Position numbers and translations under genes: made by a program. The notes under the pieces are model-generated. The model made no database searches. It saw only the letters and a list, made by a program, of their open reading frames with translations, and had not been told where the DNA came from. Shown one piece after another: positions 52,092 through 62,282 of a DNA stretch of 64,000 nt. This DNA is from Adiantum capillus-veneris. Its lineage: Eukaryota; Streptophyta; Polypodiopsida; Polypodiales; Pteridaceae. Each line of letters begins with the position of its first letter. The stretch's first letter is position 1. The stretch spans positions 81,850,278-81,914,277 of the forward strand of contig CM043967.1 of assembly GCA_014529385.2 (NCBI GenBank), in the 5' to 3' direction.

Positions 52092-54485
52092 TCAAGTTGT
52101 TCTTTCAACCTGTATTGTATAATCAAACTCTTGAAGTCGCACCACCCACTTTGCTATTTTGTCAGAGATTTCCATATTTTGTAGTGCATAGGGAAACATA
52201 TCCTCCACAGTGATAATTACAAACCTCTTCGGCAGCAAGTATGGCCGAAATTTGGTTACCGCAAACATGAGAGCTAACACTAGCTGTTCCATCAGGGTGT
52301 AGGCCTTCTCTGTGTTTTCCATGAGGCGGCTAGCAAAATACACAGGCCTCATAAAGTAGGTTTTTGGATCTTTTTGTAGGAGGGCAGCACCAATGGCTTC
52401 TTCTCCCACACTATGGTTTACAAAGAATGTTTCTTCCCAACAAGGTTGGAGGATTATAGGGAGTGACCCTAGCATTTTTTTAATCTCTCTAAAATGCCCT
52501 TCACTTTCTTCACTCCAAACAAGCGTCTCTTGATGAGTCAGCTGTTGTAGAGGAAATATCACTTGGGAGAGTAAGTGTATGAATCTACTCAAATATCTTA
52601 GCTTTTGCAAGAAGGAGATTAATTGTTTGATGGAAGTTGGGGAAGGTAGATTTAGCAATGTTTCTATCTTTTCAGGATCTACCTCGATTCCATCAATGGA
52701 CACTACATGCCCTAATAGTGTAACCTTGCTTTCCCCAATGTGACATTTGTCCTTGTTTAGTTGTCCACCCAGCTTAGCTAAACGAGTAAATCCTTCATCA
52801 ATCTTGCCGAGATGCATACTTTTGGAGCTGTAAATACAAAAGTCATCTATGAAAACCCTTATGGACTTACCAAAGTAAGGTTGGAAGACCATGTTCATGA
52901 ATCGTTGAAAGGTGGCTGGAGCGTTGGTGAGACCAAAAGGCATGACTCGAAATGCAAAACATCCCCATGGTGTGATGAAAGTAGTCTTTTTCTGGTCCTC
53001 CTCTGCAATGCGTATTTGAAAGTAGCCAGAGTAGCCATCACACACTGTGTATCTCTCATGGCCTGCTACTTCATTTAGAATCTCATCTTGAAATGGGAGA
53101 GGGAAGTGGTCCCTCTTTGTTGCAGCATTTAGTGGCTTGTAATCCACGCACACTCGCCATTTACCATTCTTCTTTGGCCTCACCACTACTGGGGAGACCC
53201 ATTCTGAATCTTCTACTGGGTATATGAATCCTGCTTCTAAGAGTCTCTTCACCTCAGACAACAGTGCATTTTGTTGCACAACTCCTAATCTTCTTAGTTT
53301 TTGTACTACTGGCTTGCTCCCTTCTTTTAGATGGATATGATGCTTCACTGCAGTGACACCTGTAATGTGAGTGTAATCAGAAATAAACAATGATGCATGC
53401 TTCTTGAGAACATTTACATAACCCTCCTTTTCTTCTTCCTTTATATCCTTGGATAACATCTCCTCTAGGCTGGCATCCCACACATTCTCCATTTGGATCC
53501 TTGGGTTGTCTTCTGATGAGGTAGTTTCCTTTATGGTGACGCCCATGACTTCGAGAGTGCTATCACTCTCTTCACTTGAACTCTCTTCCTCGTCCATGGA
53601 TGAGGAGCATCCACTTGAGCTCCACTCATCAGCTGGCGTCTCTAGTTCAAGGTTCTCTTGTCGCCCATTCTTTAGGTTATAAACCACCTTCCGACTATGG
53701 CCACCCATGCGAGGCCTCAACTCCAAGTCTCCTGTTGCCCAATCTTGCTTAGCTCCTATACCCATGAGCCATGGTCGTCCTAAAATAAGGGGGTATCCTT
53801 CTCCCTTTACTGGAATCACATAAGCATCAACCTCCGTAGTGATTCCAAAAACAGAAACTCTCAAAGCTTTCACTACACCCACACAAGTGACAGAGACATT
53901 ATTGGCCATTTTTGCCCTAAAGTTTGATGATTCCATTACCTCTAAACCCAATTGATGCATTAGCTTTTCTGTCATGACACAAACCTCTGCTCCACTGTCA
54001 ATGTAAGTTTTTGGAATCCGTTGTCCCTTGATTTGAGCCTCCACCAAAGGCACTATATCCTTGAGACCATATGCTTTGATTACACTTACTAGCTTACTTC
54101 GCTTTGCCCTCATGCTCACCATTTTTGACCATTGTCGTCGAAGCTTTGGGGAGATATGAAGTAGTTGTGGCCAAGTAATCTTTGGTCCTTGAGAACTCAC
54201 ATCAGCTGTCAAGTCATAAGGTTGTGTCCGAGATCCCATAGGGAAATTAGAGATGTCAATTTGAGACCTAGTACGGGTCTTTCTCTTCTTGGCTTCATCT
54301 TTAGTTGCCCGAGATGTACTTGCTTCATTGCTTGCATCCTTGCTTGTTTCTTTACCTACTTCATCTTGGACACGCACACGTTTGATAGGCATTGTAGCCA
54401 TTTCATCTATCTTCATCTTCCCTTTAGCTATTTCTTCCTGGTTGTTTCTGCCCTTGAGGACCTCCTCCATCCTTATGATGCTCAC
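52092..54485 (-). CDS. Tat pol part 1: protease, reverse transcriptase, degenerate RNase H
   Basis: It overlaps the end of gag by a few bases in another frame; an ATG lies at about 54470. Basic N-terminus, then a retropepsin with KTYIDSGAEVCVM (D-S-G-A) and LILGRPWLMG. RT follows: DSEWVSPVVVRPKKNGKWR, VCDGYSGYFQIRI, FGLTNAPATFQRF, active site VFIDDFCIYSS. The first RNase H has lost key residues: FFVNHSVGEEAIGAALL where TDAS is usual, and ITVEDMF where TDH is usual. This fits the known conversion of this domain to a structural tether in Tat elements. The frame ends with TGA at 52092-52094, immediately after VERTT, and then continues in frame. CGA to TGA is the simplest cause. Confidence 0.9.
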   Translation of the reverse strand: MSIIRMEEVLKGRNNQEEIAKGKMKIDEMATMPIKRVRVQDEVGKETSKDASNEASTSRATKDEAKKRKTRTRSQIDISNFPMGSRTQPYDLTADVSSQGPKITWPQLLHISPKLRRQWSKMVSMRAKRSKLVSVIKAYGLKDIVPLVEAQIKGQRIPKTYIDSGAEVCVMTEKLMHQLGLEVMESSNFRAKMANNVSVTCVGVVKALRVSVFGITTEVDAYVIPVKGEGYPLILGRPWLMGIGAKQDWATGDLELRPRMGGHSRKVVYNLKNGRQENLELETPADEWSSSGCSSSMDEEESSSEESDSTLEVMGVTIKETTSSEDNPRIQMENVWDASLEEMLSKDIKEEEKEGYVNVLKKHASLFISDYTHITGVTAVKHHIHLKEGSKPVVQKLRRLGVVQQNALLSEVKRLLEAGFIYPVEDSEWVSPVVVRPKKNGKWRVCVDYKPLNAATKRDHFPLPFQDEILNEVAGHERYTVCDGYSGYFQIRIAEEDQKKTTFITPWGCFAFRVMPFGLTNAPATFQRFMNMVFQPYFGKSIRVFIDDFCIYSSKSMHLGKIDEGFTRLAKLGGQLNKDKCHIGESKVTLLGHVVSIDGIEVDPEKIETLLNLPSPTSIKQLISFLQKLRYLSRFIHLLSQVIFPLQQLTHQETLVWSEESEGHFREIKKMLGSLPIILQPCWEETFFVNHSVGEEAIGAALLQKDPKTYFMRPVYFASRLMENTEKAYTLMEQLVLALMFAVTKFRPYLLPKRFVIITVEDMFPYALQNMEISDKIAKWVVRLQEFDYTIQVERTT

Positions 54486-55452
54486 ATTGGTTGAGTAGCA
54501 GGGGCTTGAGCTTGAGCACGAGGTGGCTGCAAAATTTGAGGTTGCGTTTGCTCTTGTGCTTGAGCTCTAGCACGGGGTGGACTTACTTGTTGTCGAGGAC
54601 CTCTGACAGGGTAGTCATATCTTCTGGGATGAGGGCAATTATACATGCCGTGGCCAATTTCCCCACAATTGTAACACAACATTTCCCTTGCTTGACGTCG
54701 CATTGGTGGCCGATTCCCACCATTTCCCTCAATAGGCCTTCTTGCACCCTGCACAAGATTTACTCTCAACCCCTCTAGCTGGTTTGTGAGATTGTTTATT
54801 TGTTGGAGCATATCTTCTTGTTGACCTCTATTGAGGTCTGGTGCATTAGGCACATTTGGAGGTATGTGAGAAGCTTCCATAGTTGTGATATTTCCTCCCA
54901 AAGCTAGCTGGCCAGCTTGGGCTTGATAGAATATCTTTCTATTCTTTTCCCTAGCAATTCTTAAGGCATCTTCAAAAGCATTTAGAAATTTGCTCTTTAC
55001 CTTCTCCCTTAGCAAGGGGTACAAACCTGAGATAAATCGATCCTTTTGGAGGCAATTGGGAGCCGCTCACCAGGGTTTAGTGAGTCTGACCATTGGCCCC
55101 AAAGTTTCAAAAAACCTTCCTCATAGGTTGCATAACCATGAGGGTCAACTTGATGAAGGGACAGAAGCCGTTGCCATAGTTCTTCTGCCGAATTGGCTTG
55201 TTGAAATCTTCGTAGGAAAGCCACCTTCAATCCCTCCCAATCAATTCTTTGGGTTGGATCTAGAGCCTGGAACCATACCCTAGCTTCTTCTTTGAGCACC
55301 AAAGGAAAAGCTCTCAATTTCAATGCTTCGTCATCCCTCCCGGAGACAAGGAAAGCCATCTCCAAGTTATCCAAAAAATCCCCAGCATTTTCCCCACTAC
55401 GCCCAAAAAAATTTGGGAAAGCCATCATAAAAGTGGGTTGCCTTCCTCTCAA
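54482..55452 (-). pseudogene. Tat gag with one frameshift
   Basis: The N-terminal part (55452-55009) has the capsid fold signature: FPNFFGRSGENAGDFLDNLE, VLKEEARVWFQALDP, WEGLKVAFLRRFQQ, LWQRLLSLHQ. The C-terminal part (55024-54482) continues with LYPLLREKVKSKFLNAFEDAL, a Gln/Asn linker, and one zinc knuckle CYNCGEIGHGMYNC. It ends in a Pro/Gln/Ala-rich tail. The two parts are in different frames, and the shift lies between about 55030 and 55060, where RFISGLYPLL should be continuous. The stop overlaps the start of pol. Confidence 0.85.
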
Positions 55453-55710
55453 TACAGCACAAAGATGAAAACGTCTAGGCCCAAATCATATCTTATTAAG
55501 GGTAGAATAAATGGATTGATAGATGCATTAATCTCAGCTAGACGACAAGGGCCTAGTAAGTCCCTTATGATGTTTTGGAACCTAAGCTTTGTGCTAGCTA
55601 TTATATGCACAGTTTGTCTAGCAAGAGGTTGGAAAGGTCCATATAAATCCCTATGATTCATGGAGTATGCTTAAAGCAAGATGAAGATGTGAACATCAAA
55701 AGATACATTA

Positions 55711-55930
55711 TGTTGAGAGAGAAGGAGAGAACACAGAAGTAGAACCCCAAAGTGTGTAGAATACACACATGAGATGATGTATATATAGAGGGGACCTGGG
55801 TGCCATATATAGAGAAGCCATATATTGAGTAGCTTCACATATAAGCTCAACACCCCCGCTCAAATAAGGGTCCCTAACTGTGGATGAAAAAACCCTTGGG
55901 GGATCAAGGGAAAAACCCACAGCTCTATAT
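55711..55930 (-). mobile_element. Short-LTR (TRIM/copia-like) 3' end fragment
   Basis: On the minus strand 55852-55711 starts TGTTGAGCTTATATG and ends TCTCTCAACA, with TG...CA and inverted terminal TGTTGAG/CTCAACA. Just before it the minus strand reads TTTGAGCGGGGG, a polypurine tract, and before that CTGTGGGTTTTTCCC...CATCCACAG, a block also found at 43018-43068. I found no second LTR nearby, so it is a truncated copy nested in the Tat leader. Confidence 0.55.
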
Positions 55931-56529
55931 ACACCCACCGTTATATTATAAAAATCATTAAATATACAAATGTTTACGAGGAGCTACATCACTCCTTTTA
56001 CAATGAATGTTTTATGAGGAGTTACATTACTCCTATCCTATAAAATACAATAATGAATACAAAGGTTCAATAAAGAGGTATAAAAGCTATCGATTAGCTT
56101 GTAATCAAAAGTGTCTCCGTGAATCTGCTGTGTAGCTTGTCATCAATATTGCATCACCAAACCTGTCTTTATGTTGTCATCAATATGGCATCACCAAACA
56201 TATCTTCATAAATCTTTTATTGTCACCAAGTTTGTCTTCATAAAATCAATTCTTTGATCAATCCTACATAGATCATAGACTCCAAAAAGAACATGTCATG
56301 AAAATTATTAGCATCGTTAATGAAATAATTACGTTCACAATGCCATAAGAGATGGTTCGCGACGCCACTCTTTTGACGACATATATACGCAGGACAACAT
56401 ATGGTACATAAAGTATAAACGTAAAAGTACAAAATGTGTGATTACGTGATACAAATGATATGTGTATATACTACATAAAACAACATTTATCAATGTAGTG
56501 ATCAATGAATACCATCAAAGTATTAACAA

Positions 56530-56815
56530 AATATCATCATTATATCAATAAAAATGAATAAATGACCATGGTATCAACGAAAAGCATCATGATATCACCG
56601 AGAATAATCATTGTATCAACGAAACAACATCATGGAATCACCGAGAATAACCATGGTATCAACGAAACATCATCATGGCAGCACTGAGAATAACCATGGT
56701 ATCAACGAAACAACATCATGGTATCACCGAGAATAACCATGGTATCAACAAAACATCATCATGGTATCAACAAAAATCACCATGGAATCAACGAAACAAC
56801 ATCATATACTCCAAA
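56530..56815. repeat. Minisatellite, ~43-bp unit
   Basis: Units alternate ACCATGGTATCAACGAAACA and ATCATGGTATCACCGAGAATA. About seven diverged copies run from 56560 to 56800. Confidence 0.8.
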
Positions 56816-57009
56816 ATAGGAAATATTATAGGGTCAGGGGACAGCAATATCTCTCTCAACCTCTCAACTCCAAAATAGAAGACCAATCTTTGTTGGAAAA
56901 AAATCTTTCTATCAATGCGCACATTCACCCTAATATTCTGAACTGATTGAAAGTCGTAGAAAATGGGATTATTCATTGGTGCATTAATTACAAACTTCCA
57001 TGAAGCACT

Positions 57010-57513
57010 TCATTGAAGTTGAGCTCTCTTGGATCCCACCATTTGAGAGATGCGAAGAATTTGCTCACCAGTGATTAGCCTAGCTTTGGTGTGACCATCT
57101 TCAGCTTTGTAGAGTTCATAGGGTTCGATGGCTACCCTCTCAACCACCTTGAGCCTTCTTGCTAGTAGTAGTTGGAGTGCATCACCATATGTAGCCTCTT
57201 GCCAATACCGCACCCCATTGATGTGTAGCTCCCCCTCCAAAAACTTGTTAATACCCGAGTTTGAGAGTGCTTTCACCACCTAAAGTCGAGGCTTCAAAGG
57301 AAGTGTCTTCACACTAGCCACAAAGCACTCAACACAATTTTTTGACCTAGGGACTTGATGACTACAAGATTTTCCTTGAAGCAAAGAAGGGTGTGTGTAG
57401 TTAACTCTCTTTACCCGCATACGTGCCGTTTGTCGATAAAGACGCTTCTTTTCTCGAGCTTCTTGGGGAGACCATAGTGGAAGTCTCGGAGAATTTGATG
57501 GATCTTCCTTCAT
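57010..57513 (-). pseudogene. Extra 5' reading frame of the Tat element, one TAG
   Basis: From ATG 57513 (MKEDPSNSPRLPLWSPQEAR) to 57010 in one frame, interrupted by a single TAG at 57280-57282. The first half is basic (REKKRLYRQTARMRVKRV) with Cys residues (SKNCVECFVAS). The second half is more structured: INKFLEGELHINGVRYWQEA, ALQLLLARRLKVVERVAIEP, RLITGEQILRISQMVG. I recognise no family. It sits between the primer site and gag, where some Tat elements carry additional ORFs. Open length outside the TAG (about 167 codons) suggests it was a real gene. Confidence 0.5.
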
Positions 57514-57540
57514 AGGATTGATAGAGCGCTGCTTGAGAAC

Positions 57541-57563
57541 TCCTCCGTGGGGGCACCAATTTA
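57541..57563 (-). other. Tat primer-binding site region
   Basis: Directly inside the 5' LTR the minus strand reads ATTGGTGCCCCCACGGAGG. It would pair with a tRNA ending GGGGGCACCA. I could not assign the tRNA. Confidence 0.5.
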
Positions 57564-57678
57564 TGACGAAGGAAATTTGGAATGGCGGCCTCTACACCAA
57601 AACAAACTCCATTGCGCCACAAGGGAAATGAGATGAGGGCACCACCTAGTCTTGGAAGCGTGGACTAGGACCGCTACA

Positions 57679-57744
<66 letters not shown>

Positions 57745-59023
57745 ACTATGAATGAAGCATTAACCGTAGTGTGTGTACAAGGAATGGATGACTTCAAACA
57801 CTCCCAACACAAATAGCATATAGATTACCAAACAATCACTCAAGGATTAGCCAAGATCACATCAAGCACTCTCCCACACATATAAAACATTTTTCTTAAT
57901 TAACATAAGTAAGAGGAGGAGAGGTTACTAGCATGAAACAATTTGCACTCTAGGATGTGCAAGAATAGAGTGAATGAATGAGCTTATGGGCTCATGGTGA
58001 GTGATACAAAGGCTCAATGGGGCTGAGGGAGGCTTGAAATTACAAAGGGGAAGGCTTCTTTATATAGGAAAGAGAGTGATTAGGAGTGAGGTTAAGATCC
58101 AAGTGTAATTTGTACAAATGAAGCTTGATTAGGGACATTCAACCAATGAAGAAGCTCCTTCCAAGTGATTTGTTGACCAATTAGCTCCATCATCACTTGT
58201 GTTGTCTTCACTCCTTCCTCCATAGCTTGAGTCCAAGAGCTTCCTTATTTTAAAATGTAAAGAATCTACATAAAATCAATACATATCTAGTAATAATAGG
58301 AAGGGGTTGAATGAGAACTTATGAATTACAACAAGATTAAGCATGACTTGAGAGGTGATTAGAAGAGGAACTTTGATGGGTTTTTGAGCTTGAGAGAGAG
58401 GAGGAAGGAGAGGAGGGTGAGAAGACTAATGGCTGATTTTAGAGAAGGTCTCAATGTGGAAAAGGAAGGGTGTGTGTGTGTAAAGGTAGAGGGGGTGGTC
58501 TCCACCACAGTTGAAAAAACTGGCCTCCACCATTTTGGCCATATCTCCTAGACCGTAGATGCAAAAATTATAAAAAAAATATGGCCAGAATCTCCAGCTC
58601 ATCAGCTACAACTTTGATGAAGATAACTTTTCTTGGATCGGAGTGGAAGTATTTTTTAAAAATTGAGCAAAATCATGTGTCTGGTTTCTTCCTTTACCAA
58701 GTCTTCCACTTGGGTCCCATTTGTTTGAATCATCATATGGCTCCAAATCCATGATGATATGAGCCACTCATGACTCTTGAATCATGGGTGAATGGCTCCA
58801 CAACCACATCATATCTTTTCTTTTCACATTTACATATTTTCCCTTCCCTTTACCACTAGGTTCTCCCTCTACCTTTCACCTCCGGTGAACTAGTCAAGAA
58901 AAAATCTTTTTTTTTAAAATTTTTCCAAGAGGTTGTTCTCACTCTTTCTTTTATTGTAAACCTCTAGAAGCAAGGAAAACCAACAAAATATGATAAACAA
59001 AAATTTGTGATAGGCTCGGATCA
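57564..59023 (-). repeat. Tat element 5' LTR (1460 bp)
   Basis: The promoter LTR for leftward transcription. A TATA box (CTATATAAAG, minus strand) lies near 58057-58067. It contains an (AG)n tract at about 57680-57741. High identity to the other LTR implies relatively recent insertion. Confidence 0.94.
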
Positions 59024-59027
59024 CTAC

Positions 59028-60480
59028 GATAGTGAGTTACTAAGTTAGTGAATAAGTGAGAGACATTGTTAGCAAGTTGTAGTGTCGGTTAGATAGCGCG
59101 AGTTACAATGTTAGTGTTAGGGAGATAGAGGTATATAGTTAATGAGTGAGATAGAGAGTTAGTGAATTAGCAAATTGCAATGTCGGTTAAATATCCAAAG
59201 TTAATGAGGTATAGATATAGAGTTAATGAGGGAGAGATATTGCGATATGGAGCTAGTGTTAGATAGATAGAGAGAGAGTTAATGAGTAGGAGGTACATAG
59301 TTAGTGCGATAGAGATTCTCTGAGATATGGATTTTGAGCAACATAAAGTTCAATAGCACCAACCATATATAGCAAAGACATGTAGTCAAACGTAGAGCTC
59401 CATGGGGAGATTAGAAGAAAAGAGGATATCCCTTCAAATTACCAGATAACTAAAGAGGAGAAAGAAATAGAGGCTCGACTTGTTAAAGGATACCACAACA
59501 AGAGTAACATATTCCACGAACACAAGTGCAGAGATCCATGGAGGAAGCTCAGAGGCAAAGAGTGAAAAGGATTGCAAAGAAAGCCAAAGAGCAATAGATA
59601 TCCATAAAAGCACATAAAATTTCATCCTCCTCACACTCAAATGACTCACAACTAGATGCGAGGCTGCAAAGCTCAAAGAAGAAAGAGGACAAACTTAAAT
59701 TGGCTGATGCTTAAAGAGAAAGGATCCACATTGTGCTGAAGCTCAAAGATGATTAAAGAGAGGTGGAATCCAAGAGACAATGATTGAGTTAATACGTTAG
59801 TGAATACGTGAGAGACATTGTTAGCAAGTTGCAATGTCGGTCAGATAGTGCAAGTTTCAATGTTAGTGTTAGGGAGATAGAGGTATATAGTTAATGAGTG
59901 AGATAGAGAGTTAGTGCATTAGTGAATTAGCAAGTTGCAGTGTGTCGGTTAAATAGCCAAAGTTACAATGTTGGTGTTTGTGAGGTATAGATATAGAGTT
60001 AATGAGGGAGAGATATTGCGATATGATGTTAGCGTTAGATAGATAGAGAGAGAGTTAATGAGTGAGATAGAGAGTTACTGCATTAATAGTGAGTTAGCAA
60101 GTTGCAGTCTAGGTTAAATAGCCAGAGTTACAATGTTAGTGTTAGTGAGATATAGATATAGAGTTAATGAGGGAGAGAAATTAATGTATACAGTTAGTGA
60201 ATTATAGATATAGAGTTAGTGCGATATTGAGTTAGAGAGATAGAGCGTCAGTGGTGGATGATAGAGAGAGTTAGCAACCCAGAGTCAACACTTTAATGAA
60301 AAGTAGAGTTCGTGAGATAGAGAGTTAGAGATGTAGTTTCCAAGTTATAAGGAGATAATTAGCTTTAGAGATATGTGGTTAGAGATGGAGTGCATCCAAT
60401 AACACTTAAGAGTTACAAAGATAGATTGAGTTAGAGCCAAACACAGAGACTTAGAAAGAAGTAGACATTGTGCAAGATTG
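59028..60480. repeat. GAGTTAGTGAG-type repeat tract, right part
   Basis: Repeated units of roughly 170-190 bp share the phrases AGCAAGTTGCAGTGTCGG, GTTACAATGTTGGTGTT, GGTATAGATATAGAGTTAATG and GAGATAGAGAGTTA. They occur near 59060, 59170, 59810, 59930 and 60090. A non-repeat insert at about 59370-59760 holds a minus-strand 80-codon frame with no recognised family. The tract is paralogous to 9421-9830. Confidence 0.65.
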
Positions 60481-60521
60481 GAAGAATGATTTCTAAAATG
60501 TCCCAATAGCAGGCATTGTGG

Positions 60522-61706
60522 TCAATCTCTTCTATCATTGGGATTTGCTAATTGATAGCGAGCAACCCAATCCCTATACAAAATTTTGTGCATTCTTTGG
60601 CCTAGAATACGCTCTCTCCTAGCACTTCTTGGGGCGGGCATAATATTGGGATGGGGATCAAATTGGTCTTTTCTATCCATTGCATGCACACAATGCTCTG
60701 CCAAGAAATTATGCAACACACAACATGCAATGAAATAAAACAGAGCTCGCCTAAAGTCCACGAACATAGTTTGCAAAATGTGCCACCTGTTCTTCATGAT
60801 GCCAAAGACATTTTCTACTGTAACTCGTCCTCTAGAAGTGTGTTGATTAAATTCATCCCAGGGTCCATGGCTAGGAGCGTTACTCTCTGCAAAAGGTTTG
60901 ATCATCATAGACGAAGAACCATAGCCTTTGTCTGCAAGGAGGTATGGTTGAATACATAGCCGTTGTCTGCGAGGAGGTATGGTTGAATACATAGCCTTTG
61001 TCTGTGAGGAGGTATGGTTGAATACATATTGAATACGTAATTGATCTAGCATAATTACTAGAGTAGCGAGTACATGGCGGGACCGCATGCACCTATACAA
61101 AGCATATCTCTTCCAGTGTGCAGTGTCGTTAGTGCCTCCATGCACGCTCATACACACATCCGACAACTTCTTACGAGCATCACACACTGCTTCTAAAAAA
61201 ATGGAGTGGAAATGGTCTACATCAATATTGTGCTTGAGTGTTACGTCGCCTTGGTCTCCTAGCTAACCTTATGTAAGTGCCATTTATCGTGCCACATACA
61301 TTTGGAAACATAGTGATGGCCAAGAAATCAGCTACAATATGATCAAGCCATTCACTGGGCAGAACAACAATATATTGTGGACGTAATCGTGTGGTCACCA
61401 CAATGTTGCAATACTTGCGCACAGTGGATTCACCACCACCAAATGTGTCACTAATTTATGAGTGGTGGAATCATTGTGGGCAAGGCTGAGTAAGCTAAAG
61501 CTTAGAGCTTGTTCGGGGTCTATTGGAGGACATAGAAAATTATCTCTATCGGTCGACGAAATAAAAGGCACAATAGGTTGTAAAAGAATTTGAAAGATCA
61601 ACTCAAGCATGCGATATCTTTCCATGAAGATTTGTCCCTGTAATCCTCCTTGCAAATCTAGACCTGCCTTTGATCTTGGGTCCAAAAAGCATGCCGACAC
61701 GGGAAG
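60522..61706 (-). pseudogene. PIF/Harbinger transposase (HARBI1-like), broken
   Basis: Minus strand, three frames. 61700-61395 has CPPIDPEQALSFSLLSLAHN. A shifted frame gives FGGGESTVRKYCNIVVTTRL, LPSEWLDHIVADF and CGTINGTYIRL. The next (61187-60522) gives CDARKKLSDVCMSVHGGTND, LLADKGYGSS, TSRGRVTVENVFGIMKNRW and ACCVLHNFLAEHC. This is the DDE_4 nuclease of PIF/Harbinger elements. The first catalytic Asp (usually DGTH) is Asn (NGTY); the second Asp (GGTND) and the Glu (VTVENVFG) are present. Three 35-bp direct repeats at about 60924-61028 duplicate part of LLADKGY and shift the frame. The N-terminus is cut at 61706 by an LTR. Not functional. Confidence 0.85.
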
Positions 61707-62282
61707 TGTTAACCCTCACGGACACCCTATCACCTTCGACGAGCGCATGGTATTTATTTGATCGAGTCATGGACCGGGCTTGTGAGTCCAATAGGTATGT
61801 AGGTGATCGCCAATGAGAGGCGCACCACTTATCTTATTTTTACAGTAGTTTTGCAATGACCGGCCACTATGGGCATCCATGTGTGAATGGGTCAAACTCT
61901 TATAAAAGGTCCATTTGACCAAAAAATTCTCATTCTTTGAGGTGTAAGATAAGAAGTTCTCTTGCTCCATCTCTTTGTCCTTCTCCTTCGTCTGCTCACA
62001 TGTGTGTGTATGCTAGAGAGAGAGAGAGAGATAGAGAGAGAGAGTAATCGAGCATTGCAGTGGCATCGGCGGCGGCGAGGCGGTTGAGCGCGGCATCGAT
62101 GGCGGCTCCTTATTTTTCACAGCATAGGATCCTTCGACGGAAGCATTGAGTGGTGACTGACACACCATTGTTTATTTGAGCTTGCTAGGACTCTCTAGTT
62201 GTGTGCTTGCCACCCTTTGAGGCAGCTCGCACATAGTGCACAAGCAAGTTCCTAGTCTTCCACAAGTAAGGCAAAGCGCACA
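61707..62282 (+). repeat. 5' LTR of a second three-LTR-family relative (about 576 bp)
   Basis: Starts TGTTAACCCTCACGGACACC and ends AAAGCGCACA. It shares structure and many phrases with the LTR at 16103-16666 (TTAACCCTC, GACGAGCG, AATGAGAGGCGCAC, GGCGGTTGAGCGCGGC) but is much more diverged. TATA-like CTTATAAAAGG is at about 61901. Confidence 0.82.

Larger units (their letters stand above)
55453..57009 (-). other. Tat leader between the extra 5' frame and gag
   Basis: AT-rich, without a convincing gene. It contains a 142-bp LTR-like insertion (55711-55852) and a minisatellite (56530-56815). Confidence 0.55.
48759..59027 (-). mobile_element. Tat-lineage Ty3/gypsy retrotransposon, about 10.3 kb
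   Basis: Transcribed leftward. The 5' LTR is 57564-59023 and the 3' LTR 48763-50230, nearly identical with TG...CA ends, flanked by CTAC at 48759-48762 and 59024-59027. Internal order on the minus strand is an extra 5' frame (57513-57010), leader, gag, protease, RT, degenerate RNase H, a second RNase H of the archaeal-like type, and integrase. The dual RNase H is the hallmark of the Tat lineage. A purine tract (GGTTTGGGGGGGCTA on the minus strand) abuts the 3' LTR. Next to the 5' LTR the minus strand reads TTGGTGCCCCCACGG, the presumed primer site. Damage is light: one gag frameshift, one TGA in pol and one TAG in the 5' frame. Confidence 0.93.
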
